A stretch of 64,000 nt of DNA. It comes from Streptomyces violaceusniger Tu 4113 (GTDB lineage: Bacteria > Actinomycetota > Actinomycetes > Streptomycetales > Streptomycetaceae). The DNA is taken from positions 1 to 64,000 of the forward strand of contig NC_015952.1 in assembly GCF_000147815.2 (NCBI RefSeq), written 5' to 3'. Shown here piece by piece: positions 34,212 to 42,637 of the stretch. The position numbers and the translations under genes were made by a program. The notes under the pieces were generated by a model. That model saw nothing but the letters and a program-made list of their open reading frames with translations, was not told the DNA's origin and searched no databases. Every line of letters begins with the position of its first letter. Positions within the stretch are counted from its first letter, which is position 1.

Positions 34212-34634
34212 TCAGTCCCCGCGGGAGTCCCGGCCGTTTCGCCGGTCGGTCACGCGCAGGTGTGTGGGGGGTGCCGCCAGGGGGTGCGGCGCCTGGGGAA
34301 CGATGCCGCCGGCGAGCTGCATCAGCCGCTGATCGCGCAGGCGCGCGGCGTCCTGGTCGGGCTTGCGCTCGCTGACCTCGGGGACGTGCCACATGCGCTT
34401 GGCCGCGTCCTTGCGCAAGGCGAAGGTGACCTCTCCGGCCGGGGTGTCGATCACGACGCGCGTGTGGGTGCCGCCCTCGATGGGTGTCAGCGAGGACGGC
34501 CACATGCTGGCGAGCACGCCGAGGACCAGGGCCAAGTCCTCCTCGGTGCGGTCCAGGGCCTCGCGCAGCGCGTGGAACTCGGCGACCGTCGGCCGGTAGG
34601 TGCCGTCACCGGCCGACTTCTTGTTAGCGGCTAT
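34212..34634 (-). CDS. head-operon protein lacking a normal start codon
   Basis: About 141 codons (KKSAGDGTYRPTVAEFHALR, EALDRTEEDLALVLGVLASM, ending TDRRNGRDSRGD). The protein looks real, but no ATG, GTG or TTG lies at its head. The first plausible codon is ATA at 34634, overlapping the stop of the protease gene. A run of five G at the end of the protease gene (GCG GGG GTG GCG) would, after a -1 slip, read straight into this frame. So it is either a frameshift extension of the protease or initiates at a rare codon. Confidence 0.5.
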   Translation of the reverse strand: MAANKKSAGDGTYRPTVAEFHALREALDRTEEDLALVLGVLASMWPSSLTPIEGGTHTRVVIDTPAGEVTFALRKDAAKRMWHVPEVSERKPDQDAARLRDQRLMQLAGGIVPQAPHPLAAPPTHLRVTDRRNGRDSRGD

Positions 34635-36937
34635 GACGCCACCCCCGCATCCGCCAGGGCTTCGGCGTCCTCGGTGCTCTTGGCCCGGGTCTCGGCGCGC
34701 TTGGCCTCCCAGTGCGCGACGTCGGCGCAGCCCTGGGCTCGGGTCTTGGGGGTGACGCGCTGGGTCTTGGGCCAGTTCAGGCCGTCGGCCGGGTTGCCGT
34801 TCGCGCCGCCGCGGCACCACTTCTTGACCACGTTGACCGCGGTGGCGATGGCGTGGGACTCGGTCATCCCCTTGGCCATCAGGTGGTCTGCCACGCGGCG
34901 GATGAAGGTCGGCAGATGACCGGTGGTGGTCTTCTCGATCCAGTTCTGGCCGTTGCCCCGGCGGAACTCCTCGGCCTGGAGGACGGAGGCGTACGACGCC
35001 GCCTCCTCCTCATCGGGCGTGCAGGAGTCGAGGATGCCGGGGTCCTGAAGGGCCTCGATGAGGAACGAGGCCAGCTCCTCGTGATACGGGCCGTCAGGAT
35101 CGCCCTCCTGGTTGTCGCCGCCGTCGGCCGCCGCCAACGTGGCTGCGGCTGCGGACTCGCCGACCCGGGTGTACGCGTCTCCGATCTCGGCCATGCGCTT
35201 GGTCATGGACGCGATGCGCGAGCGGGTGATGCGGTTGGCCGCGAGCTGGACGCGCGCGGTACGTTCGGCGGCGAAGACCCGCTCGGCCCGCTCCTCACGC
35301 TTCTCGGCATCCTGGCCGACCGCGCCGCATCCGACCGCGGCGAACGGGGCGCCCTGGGCGCCGGCGCGGGCCCGGGTCTGGGGGAAGCCGGGCACGTTGA
35401 CGGCGAGCGCGGCCACCAGCTCCATGCCGCCGCGCACCGCGCGCCAGTCGCCTGACAGGGCGGAGAGCTGGATGCGCAGGCGCTCTTCTTCGGTCAGGTG
35501 CGGCAGGAGAGAGCCCGCACACCAGATGCCGAACTCGTCCTCGCCGACGGCGACGACGGCCGCCATGGTGCCGGTGTTGTCGTAGTGGGCGGTCGCCGCG
35601 GCCGGGAGCGCTTCGAGGCTGGCGTGGCCGGTGTCCATGGTGATCAGGCCGACTTCGCGGATGCCGCCGCCCTTGGTCTCCAGCAGGCGCGTGGAGTAGT
35701 AGGCGTAGCCGGTCTGGGAGGGCGGAGCCATGATGCACCGCTTCTCCACCCCGATGTGGCAGACGTTCCACTGGGCGAGGTGGCCGAAGACCCGGTCTCC
35801 GGCGATGGTCCACGGGGTGCCCTCGGAGAACGGCGGCCGGTCGAACCAGGGCGCCGGGGGCTTCCAGTTGTCAGGGGCGAACTGGCCGACGGCCAGGGGC
35901 GTGGTCGACGAGCGGACCAGGGTGGCCGCGGTCTTGGCGGTGCCGGTCCACGGCGGCTTGATCTCGGGGTCGTTGAACGCCTTCGCGGCGCGGCTGTAGA
36001 GGGTCCCGATCTTGGACTTCAGGCCCGCGGTGGGAACGCTGGTGCCGCCCCGGCCGCCCTGGAGTACGGACGCCGCGGCGACGACTCCGGCGAAGACCGC
36101 CTTCAGCTCGCCGTCGATCACGTCGGCGAAGGGGAACTTGTAGGACGTGACGAGGGTGGCGTCGGCCTTCTCGTCTCGGTACAGGAAGCCCTGGGCGAGC
36201 TTGGAGAGGTCCAGCGTGCCGTCTTCCCGCTTGGCGCGGTCGATCATCCGCTTCTTCGCGCCGGCGCCGTCCCAGGACCGGCCGCGGTCGGCGAAGGGCA
36301 GGCCCGTGTTGCCGATCGCCGCCGCGGTGATGGCGGAGGTATCGGTCAGCGGCTCGCCCTCGACCTCGGCCGTGGAGGTGTAGGAGGACAGGAACGCCTC
36401 GGGGAAGGCGGGCTGGCTGACGAGGGTGGCGCCCATCAGCCGCCAGTCGCTGAAGACGATCCCCTGGTGCGAGGGCAGCTCTTCGGGATCGTCGCTGGCC
36501 GCGTACTGGTCGCAGCCGACCAGGGAGCGATTGTCGCCGATGCAGCCGATCTCGTGGGAGTCGTCGTCCAGGTCGACGGAGACGAACCTCAGCCAGTTCT
36601 GGTGGACCTTGCGGGCGACGTCGGCCGCCCGCTCGTCCTCCATGTCGAACCGGCCCTCGCCCATCAGCAGATCGCCCTCGATCCACGCGTGGTCGATCAC
36701 GCCGACCGGCACACCGCCCTCGTGACCGGGGGCAAGGGCGTCCTGGTACAGCAGGGGCAGGGGCAGGGGCCGGGTGCGCGGTACGCCGTCGCCCGGACGG
36801 GCGAGCAGTCGCCGGTCACGGGAGGAGGCGAAGACGCCGAGCGGGGCGAGGACGCCCCTCCACGTGCCGGGGACGGGGGCCTCGTCAGCGCCCTCCGTCG
36901 TCGAATTGGGTGCGGTATCAGTGGTTACAGTCATCAT
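34631..36937 (-). CDS. capsid maturation protease
   Basis: A 768-residue protein. Residues 40-105 carry the prohead-protease-like opening typical of actinophages (RTRPLPLPLLYQDALAPGHE, GGVPVGVIDHAWIEGDLLMG, EGRFDMED). The centre has long conserved stretches (TPWTIAGDRVFGHLAQWNVC, TGYAYYSTRLLETKGGGIRE). The C-terminus includes GHLPTFIRRVADHLMAKGMT, ESHAIATAVNVVKKWCRGGA, a motif often seen in such large protease/scaffold fusions. It lies between portal and capsid as expected. The gene ends in a G-run that may permit frameshifting. Confidence 0.75.
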   Translation of the reverse strand: MMTVTTDTAPNSTTEGADEAPVPGTWRGVLAPLGVFASSRDRRLLARPGDGVPRTRPLPLPLLYQDALAPGHEGGVPVGVIDHAWIEGDLLMGEGRFDMEDERAADVARKVHQNWLRFVSVDLDDDSHEIGCIGDNRSLVGCDQYAASDDPEELPSHQGIVFSDWRLMGATLVSQPAFPEAFLSSYTSTAEVEGEPLTDTSAITAAAIGNTGLPFADRGRSWDGAGAKKRMIDRAKREDGTLDLSKLAQGFLYRDEKADATLVTSYKFPFADVIDGELKAVFAGVVAAASVLQGGRGGTSVPTAGLKSKIGTLYSRAAKAFNDPEIKPPWTGTAKTAATLVRSSTTPLAVGQFAPDNWKPPAPWFDRPPFSEGTPWTIAGDRVFGHLAQWNVCHIGVEKRCIMAPPSQTGYAYYSTRLLETKGGGIREVGLITMDTGHASLEALPAAATAHYDNTGTMAAVVAVGEDEFGIWCAGSLLPHLTEEERLRIQLSALSGDWRAVRGGMELVAALAVNVPGFPQTRARAGAQGAPFAAVGCGAVGQDAEKREERAERVFAAERTARVQLAANRITRSRIASMTKRMAEIGDAYTRVGESAAAATLAAADGGDNQEGDPDGPYHEELASFLIEALQDPGILDSCTPDEEEAASYASVLQAEEFRRGNGQNWIEKTTTGHLPTFIRRVADHLMAKGMTESHAIATAVNVVKKWCRGGANGNPADGLNWPKTQRVTPKTRAQGCADVAHWEAKRAETRAKSTEDAEALADAGVAS

Positions 36938-36967
36938 CGCCTCACGAAGTGACGGTTTGTGGCGACT

Positions 36968-39499
36968 TTAACCTTTGATCACAGTAGAGCCCTTCGACCC
37001 ATCCGGTACTGATGTGTCCGTTTCACTCGGTGTCGCGGACAGGTCAGCCCACTCCGGGCATCCGCGCTCCGCCATCACGGCCCGCAGCAGCACCGGATCG
37101 TGCGGACGCCCCTCGCTGATCAGCGCCCGCACGTAGACGTCCACCAACTCGTGCGTGCACGGGCACTCAGGCAGCACCAGGTGCAGATCCCGGTACGCAC
37201 CGGCGAGCATCAGGTCTGTCTGCTCGGGGTTCGGCTCCAGGTGCACATGGATCTCGTGCTGCGGGACCTCCCGGTACTGCGCCCGCACCGGCCGCGGCTG
37301 ACGGGACAGCAGCCAGCCGCCCGCCTTGTCCAGCGCCCGGACCGCCGCCAGCTCCACGGCCTTCTCCAGAGCCGCCGCTCCCGGCGCGCTCGGCCCGGCC
37401 GGAGCGCCCTTCTGCTTGGGCTGCGGCCGGTCCTTCGCACCCTCTTCCGCGGGGCGCCCGGACTTCTGCGGGGCCTTCTTGCCCCCGGCGCCCGACGTCG
37501 CACCACCGGCCGAGCTGGACTTGTTCTGCTGGCCCGGAGCCCCCTGCGGGCCCTGCTTGGGCGGGACCGGCGAGGACGAGGCGACCTGGTTGGCCGCGTA
37601 CTCGCGCAGGTCCGGTGTGTCGATGCCCAGCAGCGGAAGCAGCAGCGGCGCAATGAGGCCCTGCGTGGCGACCACGGACTGAAGGACGTGCCGGTTGCGC
37701 TCCTCCTTGGTCGGCGCGTCCTCCTCGCCGAAGCCCAGCACGCTGCGCAGCGCGGCTTCCCCCAGCGCACCCTGCTGGTACGCCTGGAGGGCCTGTTGCG
37801 GGCGGTTGGCCTGCTGCACCAGGTCCGACACGTCGTACCAGAGCGCGTACTGCTCAACGTCCGCGACGCCCAGGGACTCCAGAGACGGCCGCAGGTACTG
37901 GTACGTCAGGGCATCGCAGATCAGCGCCAGCAACGGCTCAATGTGGATCTTGATGCTTGACTCTTCGAGCGCCCACACCGAGTTCCCGGTCCAGAAGACG
38001 GTGTCCTCATGCCGGGCCAGCCACGTCCGGTTGGGTGTGGTCGGGCACCAGATGGTCCCCGTGTAGTAGGTCTCGGTGACCTGGCCCTTCTGCGGGGTGA
38101 ACCGGCCGCGGGCCTCCAGGGACAGCCCGGCGGCGCCGGTGTCGGTGTCGGTGATGATGTGGAAGTAGCCCAGCTCCGCGGACAGCAGTTCCTTGGAGGT
38201 CACCCACATCGGCACGCCGTGACGGGAGCGCACCGGCCAGCGGTGCGCATGCGTGGTCAGCGAGTGGTGGCCCTCGCCGTGGATCTCGACCATCGGCTCA
38301 GCCAGCACGTTCCAAGTGTTGATCTCCTCGCACGGGCCCCACTGCGGCAAGCCCGTCTGGTGATCGAGGGTCATCACCTCCTCGCCGCGCTTGAGCTGGT
38401 CGAACGTCTTCCAGCCGTCACGGGTGAGGATCTGCGTCGTCTCCGGCACGCACCAGTGGTTGATGTCCGCGATGCCCAGCAGGATCTCCGCGGGGATGTC
38501 CAGACCACTCGCGATGCGCTTGGTGGCCGCGTCGCGCAGGTCGGCCGCCGCGGCGTCCAGCGGGGTGGAGAAGGAGAAGTGCTTGATCCCGTTCCCGGCC
38601 TCCGCCGGGCCGCGGACCACGATCGGCACGACGGCTGAGGCGCTGCCGCGGTCCCTCAGCGGCGTCATCATCGCCTCGATGAGGGAGGCGGTGAAGGGAT
38701 CGCTGTGGATGGGGTTGACGCCCTCGCCTGCGGCGGGCTGGGGGAACGTCAGCTCGTCGGGGAGGAAGAGCAGGCCCGCGCCGGCGAGACGCGACTCTGC
38801 GGAGGCGGAGATGTGCCCCGAGAGGTCCAGCAGCTCCTTGCACGCGCCGCGCAGGGAGATGACCGGCGAGTCCGGGTACCAGTTCCGGCGCGGGTGCGGG
38901 CGCCAGATCCGGATGAGGGCCGCGTTGTCGGTGTCGATCTCCACCGGGTCCGGCTCGTCGGGCGGGGTGATCTGCATGGTGCCCGCGGTGGAGTTCGCCA
39001 CCTCCGCGGAGTTGACGACCTGCCAGATCCGCTCGTGGTCCTCGGGGTGGTCGTACCCGCAGATGTAGGTCTCGCCCACGAGGTTGATGTGCGTGGCCAG
39101 GCGGCGCAGCATCTCGCCCTGCCCGAGCTGGCCGCCGAACAGCTCGTAGTAGGGCTGGAGCACCTTGTCCATGCCCGGGTCGGAGTTCTCGATCGCCACC
39201 GGCGCGGCGGTGCCCTCGGGGTCGATGCGGCCGATGTAGAGCCGGGCCCGGGAGCAGGCGTTCGCGATCCAACCGATCCCGAAGCGCAGCTCGGGGACGG
39301 AGTCGTACAGCTCCCACGCGTCGATCTGCCAGTCCGCGGCCTGGGAGACCGGCCGTACGCGGTCGCGGGTGATCAGGGCCGCAGAGGCGATCGTGGCTGT
39401 GCCGATGGTCCGCGGGGGGTGGGGGTTGTCGTCGGGCAGCACGATCTGCCGGGTGTGGGTAACCGTGGACCGCCGGGTGACGCGAGGGAACATGGGCAC
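36968..39499 (-). CDS. portal protein containing a mini-intein
   Basis: An 843-residue precursor. Portal-type sequence runs through residues 50-349 (WQIDAWELYDSVPELRFGIG, SLRGACKELLDLSGHISASA, SGLDIPAEILLGIADINHW), is interrupted by an intein at 350-506, and resumes SVWALEESSIKIHIEPLLAL. The NHW/S junction is a highly conserved portal site. The C-terminal 250 residues are a Pro/Gly/Lys linker plus a helical tail with ECPCTHELVDVYVRALISEG. The portal forms the dodecameric ring for DNA entry. Splicing would give a 686-residue protein. Confidence 0.9.
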   Translation of the reverse strand: MPMFPRVTRRSTVTHTRQIVLPDDNPHPPRTIGTATIASAALITRDRVRPVSQAADWQIDAWELYDSVPELRFGIGWIANACSRARLYIGRIDPEGTAAPVAIENSDPGMDKVLQPYYELFGGQLGQGEMLRRLATHINLVGETYICGYDHPEDHERIWQVVNSAEVANSTAGTMQITPPDEPDPVEIDTDNAALIRIWRPHPRRNWYPDSPVISLRGACKELLDLSGHISASAESRLAGAGLLFLPDELTFPQPAAGEGVNPIHSDPFTASLIEAMMTPLRDRGSASAVVPIVVRGPAEAGNGIKHFSFSTPLDAAAADLRDAATKRIASGLDIPAEILLGIADINHWCVPETTQILTRDGWKTFDQLKRGEEVMTLDHQTGLPQWGPCEEINTWNVLAEPMVEIHGEGHHSLTTHAHRWPVRSRHGVPMWVTSKELLSAELGYFHIITDTDTGAAGLSLEARGRFTPQKGQVTETYYTGTIWCPTTPNRTWLARHEDTVFWTGNSVWALEESSIKIHIEPLLALICDALTYQYLRPSLESLGVADVEQYALWYDVSDLVQQANRPQQALQAYQQGALGEAALRSVLGFGEEDAPTKEERNRHVLQSVVATQGLIAPLLLPLLGIDTPDLREYAANQVASSSPVPPKQGPQGAPGQQNKSSSAGGATSGAGGKKAPQKSGRPAEEGAKDRPQPKQKGAPAGPSAPGAAALEKAVELAAVRALDKAGGWLLSRQPRPVRAQYREVPQHEIHVHLEPNPEQTDLMLAGAYRDLHLVLPECPCTHELVDVYVRALISEGRPHDPVLLRAVMAERGCPEWADLSATPSETDTSVPDGSKGSTVIKG
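37982..38452 (-). other. mini-intein coding segment in portal
   Basis: Residues 350-506 (157 aa). Block A is CVPETTQILTRDGWKTFDQL, with Cys1 as nucleophile. Block B is around SLTTHAHRWPV, giving the TxxH motif. Block F is near TGTIWCPTTPNRTWLARHED and block G is VFWTGN followed by Ser+1. The usual His before the final Asn is Gly here. There is no homing endonuclease domain. Confidence 0.9.
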
Positions 39500-39507
39500 T
39501 GCTCAGC

Positions 39508-39831
39508 TCACCTCGCGTCCAGGTGCTGAGCGGCGAGGCCGGTCAGCCAGGAGAGCGTGAGGAAGCCCGCCGACCACTGATAGGCGAGGGTGTCGCCGTA
39601 CTCGATCGCGGCCGGGGTGACTCCGGCGGCCACCCAGATGGACATGCACCAGGGGCAGCCGATCAGCTCGTTGAGCCAGGGCCAGAAGCCCTTGGGCTCA
39701 GCGTCCTCGTCCGGCGGGGTCGCCTTCTTCGCAAGGCGGTCACGCAGGGGGAAGGTGATGCTGTCCCTGCCGATGAGGCGGGTGATGCGCGCGGTCGCGC
39801 CGAGGGCGGTGAGGGCAGTGATCGGGTCCAC
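39508..39831 (-). CDS. DUF1360-like membrane protein
   Basis: A 107-residue protein (MDPITALTALGATARITRLI). The central ELIGCPWCMSIWVAAGVTPA segment, with a CPWC motif in a hydrophobic stretch, and the hydrophobic C-terminus (SAGFLTLSWLTGLAAQHL) match DUF1360-type proteins found in many actinophages beside head genes. It is the first gene of the leftward virion operon, eight bases ahead of the portal. Its job is not known. Confidence 0.7.
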   Translation of the reverse strand: MDPITALTALGATARITRLIGRDSITFPLRDRLAKKATPPDEDAEPKGFWPWLNELIGCPWCMSIWVAAGVTPAAIEYGDTLAYQWSAGFLTLSWLTGLAAQHLDAR

Positions 39832-39916
39832 GGGGGCGAGGGTACTTAAAACCGGACATCGTGCCCGGTAGCACTCATACGTGGCGTAACTGAACTGTCG
39901 TCGCTAAGCGCCTCAG

Positions 39917-40222
39917 ATGCGACCATTAGGGATGGGATGGATACAGCTCATCTCGCTCTTCTGCACCTGGACCTACGCCATCTGGCAACAGCCCCCCATC
40001 GGCTACACCAACCTTCCCTTCTACATCGGCATCCTCGGGACGATCATCGCCCTGTGGCTGGAGGAGGACACGACGCCATGGCCACACCACGACTCAACGC
40101 CGGCGCCATCAACCACCTGCTCAAGGGCCGCGGAGGGCTCGTCGACCGGCACTTCTCCCGGCACGCCGCCAACGTCGAACGCGCCTGCAAGGCCCTCGCA
40201 CCGGCGGAGACCGGCCGCCTGA
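39917..40222 (+). CDS. possible small membrane peptide
   Basis: The first 51 residues look real (GWIQLISLFCTWTYAIWQQP, then FYIGILGTIIALWLEED), giving two short membrane segments. The frame then runs 145 bases into the next gene with shadow-like composition, so either the natural product is shorter, a frameshift occurs, or the two genes overlap heavily. It starts the rightward unit opposite the virion operon. Confidence 0.4.
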   Translation: MRPLGMGWIQLISLFCTWTYAIWQQPPIGYTNLPFYIGILGTIIALWLEEDTTPWPHHDSTPAPSTTCSRAAEGSSTGTSPGTPPTSNAPARPSHRRRPAA

Positions 40223-40494
40223 AGGCGTCCATCACCACCAAGCGCACGGTGGCCGGACCGCTGGTGATCTGGCACATCGGCTCCCCCCTCCGCTACGCCC
40301 CGTACCCCAACTGCGGCACCGGCGTCCACGTCGGCCGCGGGCCGATCGTCCCCAAGCGGGCCCCGAAGCTCGTGTTCTTCTGGCGGGGCCGCAAGTGGGT
40401 CGTCGACTCCGTCTCCGGCCAGCCGCCGCAGCGCTTCATGATCGAGGGCCTGCGCCGCGGACAGCCCTACCCCGTCACGCCGCTTCCCTGCTGA
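40078..40494 (+). CDS. HK97 gp10-like tail-completion protein
   Basis: A 138-residue protein (MATPRLNAGAINHLLKGRGG). It shows the HK97 gp10-like pattern: APAETGRLKASITTKRTVAG, PLVIWHIGSPLRYAPYPNCG, LVFFWRGRKWVVDSVSGQPP, QRFMIEGLRRGQPY. These proteins sit at the head-tail joint or tail terminus. It is odd that it is transcribed rightward, away from the rest of the virion genes. A strong terminator follows. Confidence 0.7.
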   Translation: MATPRLNAGAINHLLKGRGGLVDRHFSRHAANVERACKALAPAETGRLKASITTKRTVAGPLVIWHIGSPLRYAPYPNCGTGVHVGRGPIVPKRAPKLVFFWRGRKWVVDSVSGQPPQRFMIEGLRRGQPYPVTPLPC

Positions 40495-40503
40495 CACGAA
40501 GAA

Positions 40504-40531
40504 GGGCCCCGTCTCCGCCGAGACGGGGCCC
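40504..40531. terminator. bidirectional terminator hairpin
   Basis: A perfect 12-bp stem (GGGCCCCGTCTC / GAGACGGGGCCC) with CGCC loop, 10 bases after the stop at 40494. It sits between convergent genes. Confidence 0.75.
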
Positions 40532-40705
40532 ATGCGCGCATCGCGCCCTTGTGGGCAGCTACCCAGGCCATGCACATCTGGCGCCCCCGAATGCCCAGCG
40601 CTACCCGGGCCGGGCACGACAGCCCCCAACACCCCCCATTCTAGGATCATTCGTGCGAGACCGACCGCGCCCCTGCGGAGACCCGGCCTGCGGGGGCTGG
40701 TGCCG

Positions 40706-41287
40706 CTACGCCACGGTGGCCACGCTCTCGCGCTTTCTCGCCTTCGTGGCCATCGTTCTGCCCTTGAGCGAGCGGTTGCGGTAGCGGCATAGCTCCTTCC
40801 ACTGCTGGCGCACCGACGCACCGCCCGGTTCGACCCAGCCGTACTGCTCGCCGAGGCGCACCACCTCGCCGATGTCGTAGCCCTCCAGATCGCCGATGAG
40901 CACGGCCGCCTGCGGCCCGTACCCGGCCGTCTTCATGCGCCCGATGATCTTGCGTTCGCGACCGAGAAGCCGGGCCGCCTCCGCAGCCGTCAGGTACCGC
41001 ACGGGACGCTTGCGGTACCAGCGCGGCGGCTCCTCGTCGCGCCGCGGCCGACCCGCACGGTCGGCCCGCGCTGGGCGCCCGTGGACGTCGATACGCCCGG
41101 TCTCCTTCAGCCACCGCGTGGCCCTGCACGGCTTCCAGCCGGGCTGGAAGCCGATGTAGATGTCCGGCTGCGGGCACCAGGGCCCCGAAGAGAGCTTGTC
41201 GAACGTCGCCTTCTTGATGCCGGCGCGACGGTAGATGTCGAACCCGGCCTCATAGGAGACCGGAACGCTCATGCTGGTCTGGTTCAT
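40706..41287 (-). CDS. HTH DNA-binding protein
   Basis: A 193-residue protein from ATG 41287 (MNQTSMSVPVSYEAGFDIYR). Two helix-turn-helix-like units are seen: residues ~15-60 (AGFDIYRRAGIKKATFDKLS) and ~98-130 (RYLTAAEAARLLGRERKIIG, RMKTAGYGPQAAV), the latter of the MerR/excisionase HTH_17 style. The C-terminus is basic. Such proteins act as excisionases, small terminase-like DNA binders or regulators. A palindrome 43 bases upstream could be its own operator. Choosing among these roles is not possible from sequence. Confidence 0.65.
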   Translation of the reverse strand: MNQTSMSVPVSYEAGFDIYRRAGIKKATFDKLSSGPWCPQPDIYIGFQPGWKPCRATRWLKETGRIDVHGRPARADRAGRPRRDEEPPRWYRKRPVRYLTAAEAARLLGRERKIIGRMKTAGYGPQAAVLIGDLEGYDIGEVVRLGEQYGWVEPGGASVRQQWKELCRYRNRSLKGRTMATKARKRESVATVA

Positions 41288-41329
41288 GGGTCCTCGCTTG
41301 TCGTGACCTCCAGCGGAGTTGCCACAAAC

Positions 41330-41346
41330 AAGTACACATCGTACTT
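41330..41346. promoter_or_regulatory. operator-like palindrome
   Basis: AAGTAC-ACATC-GTACTT, a perfect 6-bp inverted repeat with five-base centre, upstream of the HTH gene. It is compatible with autoregulation. Short, so chance occurrence is possible. Confidence 0.4.
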
Positions 41347-41584
41347 CGAACAGAGCAACGACGATCCTCTTCATGGTTGCTGCCGGCGCCCAAGAGGTGT
41401 GTCCTGTTAGTGGCATCCGTACTGGTCATACCGGTCTGGGGATTTCATGGGAAGCGGCACCGCCCGGCACACCATGGATCAGGCCAGGGGCCGGTGCTGG
41501 TGTCCGCTGCGCCACCGGCGCTCCGTCCGGCGCGGCGTGTCCGGGCCCCATGGCAGGGCCCCCGAGCACCGGAGGCACAACGCT

Positions 41585-41755
41585 ATGGCAGATTCCCCGG
41601 ATTGCCAGCAACAGTCACCATCGACCCCCGAGGCCCCCAAGGAGCCCACCCGGCTGGAGAGGCTGAAGCGTCTCCTGCCCTGGGGCCAGAGGAAGTCCAA
41701 GGTCAGCCCGCCTACCCAAGGCGCCCAGAAGGACGCCGGAGGAGAGACACCATGA
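41585..41755 (+). CDS. small hypothetical protein
   Basis: Fifty-six residues (MADSPDCQQQSPSTPEAPKE), with a basic helix (PTRLERLKRLLPWGQRKSK) in the middle. Its stop is overlapped by the next start (ATGA), which supports expression. Function unknown; the amphipathic basic helix might bind nucleic acid or membrane. Confidence 0.5.
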   Translation: MADSPDCQQQSPSTPEAPKEPTRLERLKRLLPWGQRKSKVSPPTQGAQKDAGGETP

Positions 41756-41904
41756 TCGTCATGGCAAAGGGCCGTGGTGGCAACGCCGCGAACCTCCGCA
41801 AGGGCAAGAAGTCCGGCAGCAAGAAGAAGAAGAGCACCAGCAAGGGCGGCCGTCCGTTCGCGGCGTCCGGCGGCGCCTTCTCCTACAGCCCGCGCGGCCG
41901 GTAG
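41752..41904 (+). CDS. small Lys-rich basic protein
   Basis: Fifty residues, very basic (MIVMAKGRGGNAANLRKGKK, SGSKKKKSTSKGGRPFAASG), with an aromatic end (AFSYSPRGR). It is ATGA-coupled to the upstream gene. The composition suits DNA or RNA binding. No family assigned. Confidence 0.55.
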   Translation: MIVMAKGRGGNAANLRKGKKSGSKKKKSTSKGGRPFAASGGAFSYSPRGR

Positions 41905-41907
41905 TAG

Positions 41908-42570
41908 ATGGGCCTCCACGACATGTGGTCCCAGGGCTCCCGCCGAACCGGCGGGAGCCCTTCGGGGCGTGAACCCTCCTTCGCGCCGAAGCGGTGGCCG
42001 CTGAAGCCACGCGCGAAGGTGCCCGAGAAGGACCCGACCGACCCCCAGGACGAGGCCAACCCGGCGCTCGACAAGTCCGCCTCCGGCGGCGAGTCCTCCG
42101 GCTCGCACGGCACCGGCCGGGGCGAGGACGGGCGCGACAGCGGCTCCCCGTCCGAGCAGGACGTCACCGTGCGCCGCACCGAGCACCACTCCGACGACCA
42201 CTCCGAGCCCCACGTCTCCGCCCGGCGGGACCTGGACGGCCGCCGCGGTGTACGAGGCATCCGCTCACGCCATCGGCGCGACCCGGGCAGTGACCGCGCG
42301 GAGATGGCCGCGGACGAGGAGCCCGATCCGGGGCCGACCGCATCCATCCACACCGCCACAGGGATCAGCATGGACAGCTTCCGACCCACCACCTTCGCCA
42401 GCGAGGACGGGCCGCAGCCGAACCTGCCCGGCACCCGTCCCCTTCGGTACGTCACCCCCTCCAAGCGCAGCCGGGCCGGGATCAGTACCGCGCGCTCCCG
42501 CCAGCTCCCCGGCTCCGCTCCGGTCACGAGCCCGCTCCCGTGCCCCGGCTGTCAGAGCGGATCGTCGTAG
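41908..42570 (+). CDS. hydrophilic disordered protein
   Basis: A 220-residue protein (MGLHDMWSQGSRRTGGSPSG) that is almost wholly polar: rich in Ser, Asp, Glu, Arg, His and Pro (RTEHHSDDHSEPHVSARRDL). The codon third positions are strongly GC in this frame, which favours it over the antisense frames. It directly follows the two small genes and precedes the methyltransferase. It may be disordered; no function is evident. Confidence 0.5.
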   Translation: MGLHDMWSQGSRRTGGSPSGREPSFAPKRWPLKPRAKVPEKDPTDPQDEANPALDKSASGGESSGSHGTGRGEDGRDSGSPSEQDVTVRRTEHHSDDHSEPHVSARRDLDGRRGVRGIRSRHRRDPGSDRAEMAADEEPDPGPTASIHTATGISMDSFRPTTFASEDGPQPNLPGTRPLRYVTPSKRSRAGISTARSRQLPGSAPVTSPLPCPGCQSGSS

Positions 42571-42637
42571 GAGCTCGGCCGGCGAACTTCGGCGTGGTGC
42601 GCCTCTATGACCGCTTTGACCGTCTTTCATCCGGTTC

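Noticed and set aside
41883..42527. Leftward 214-residue frame opposite 41908-42570
   Set aside because: Third-position GC and the operon-like spacing favour the rightward frame.
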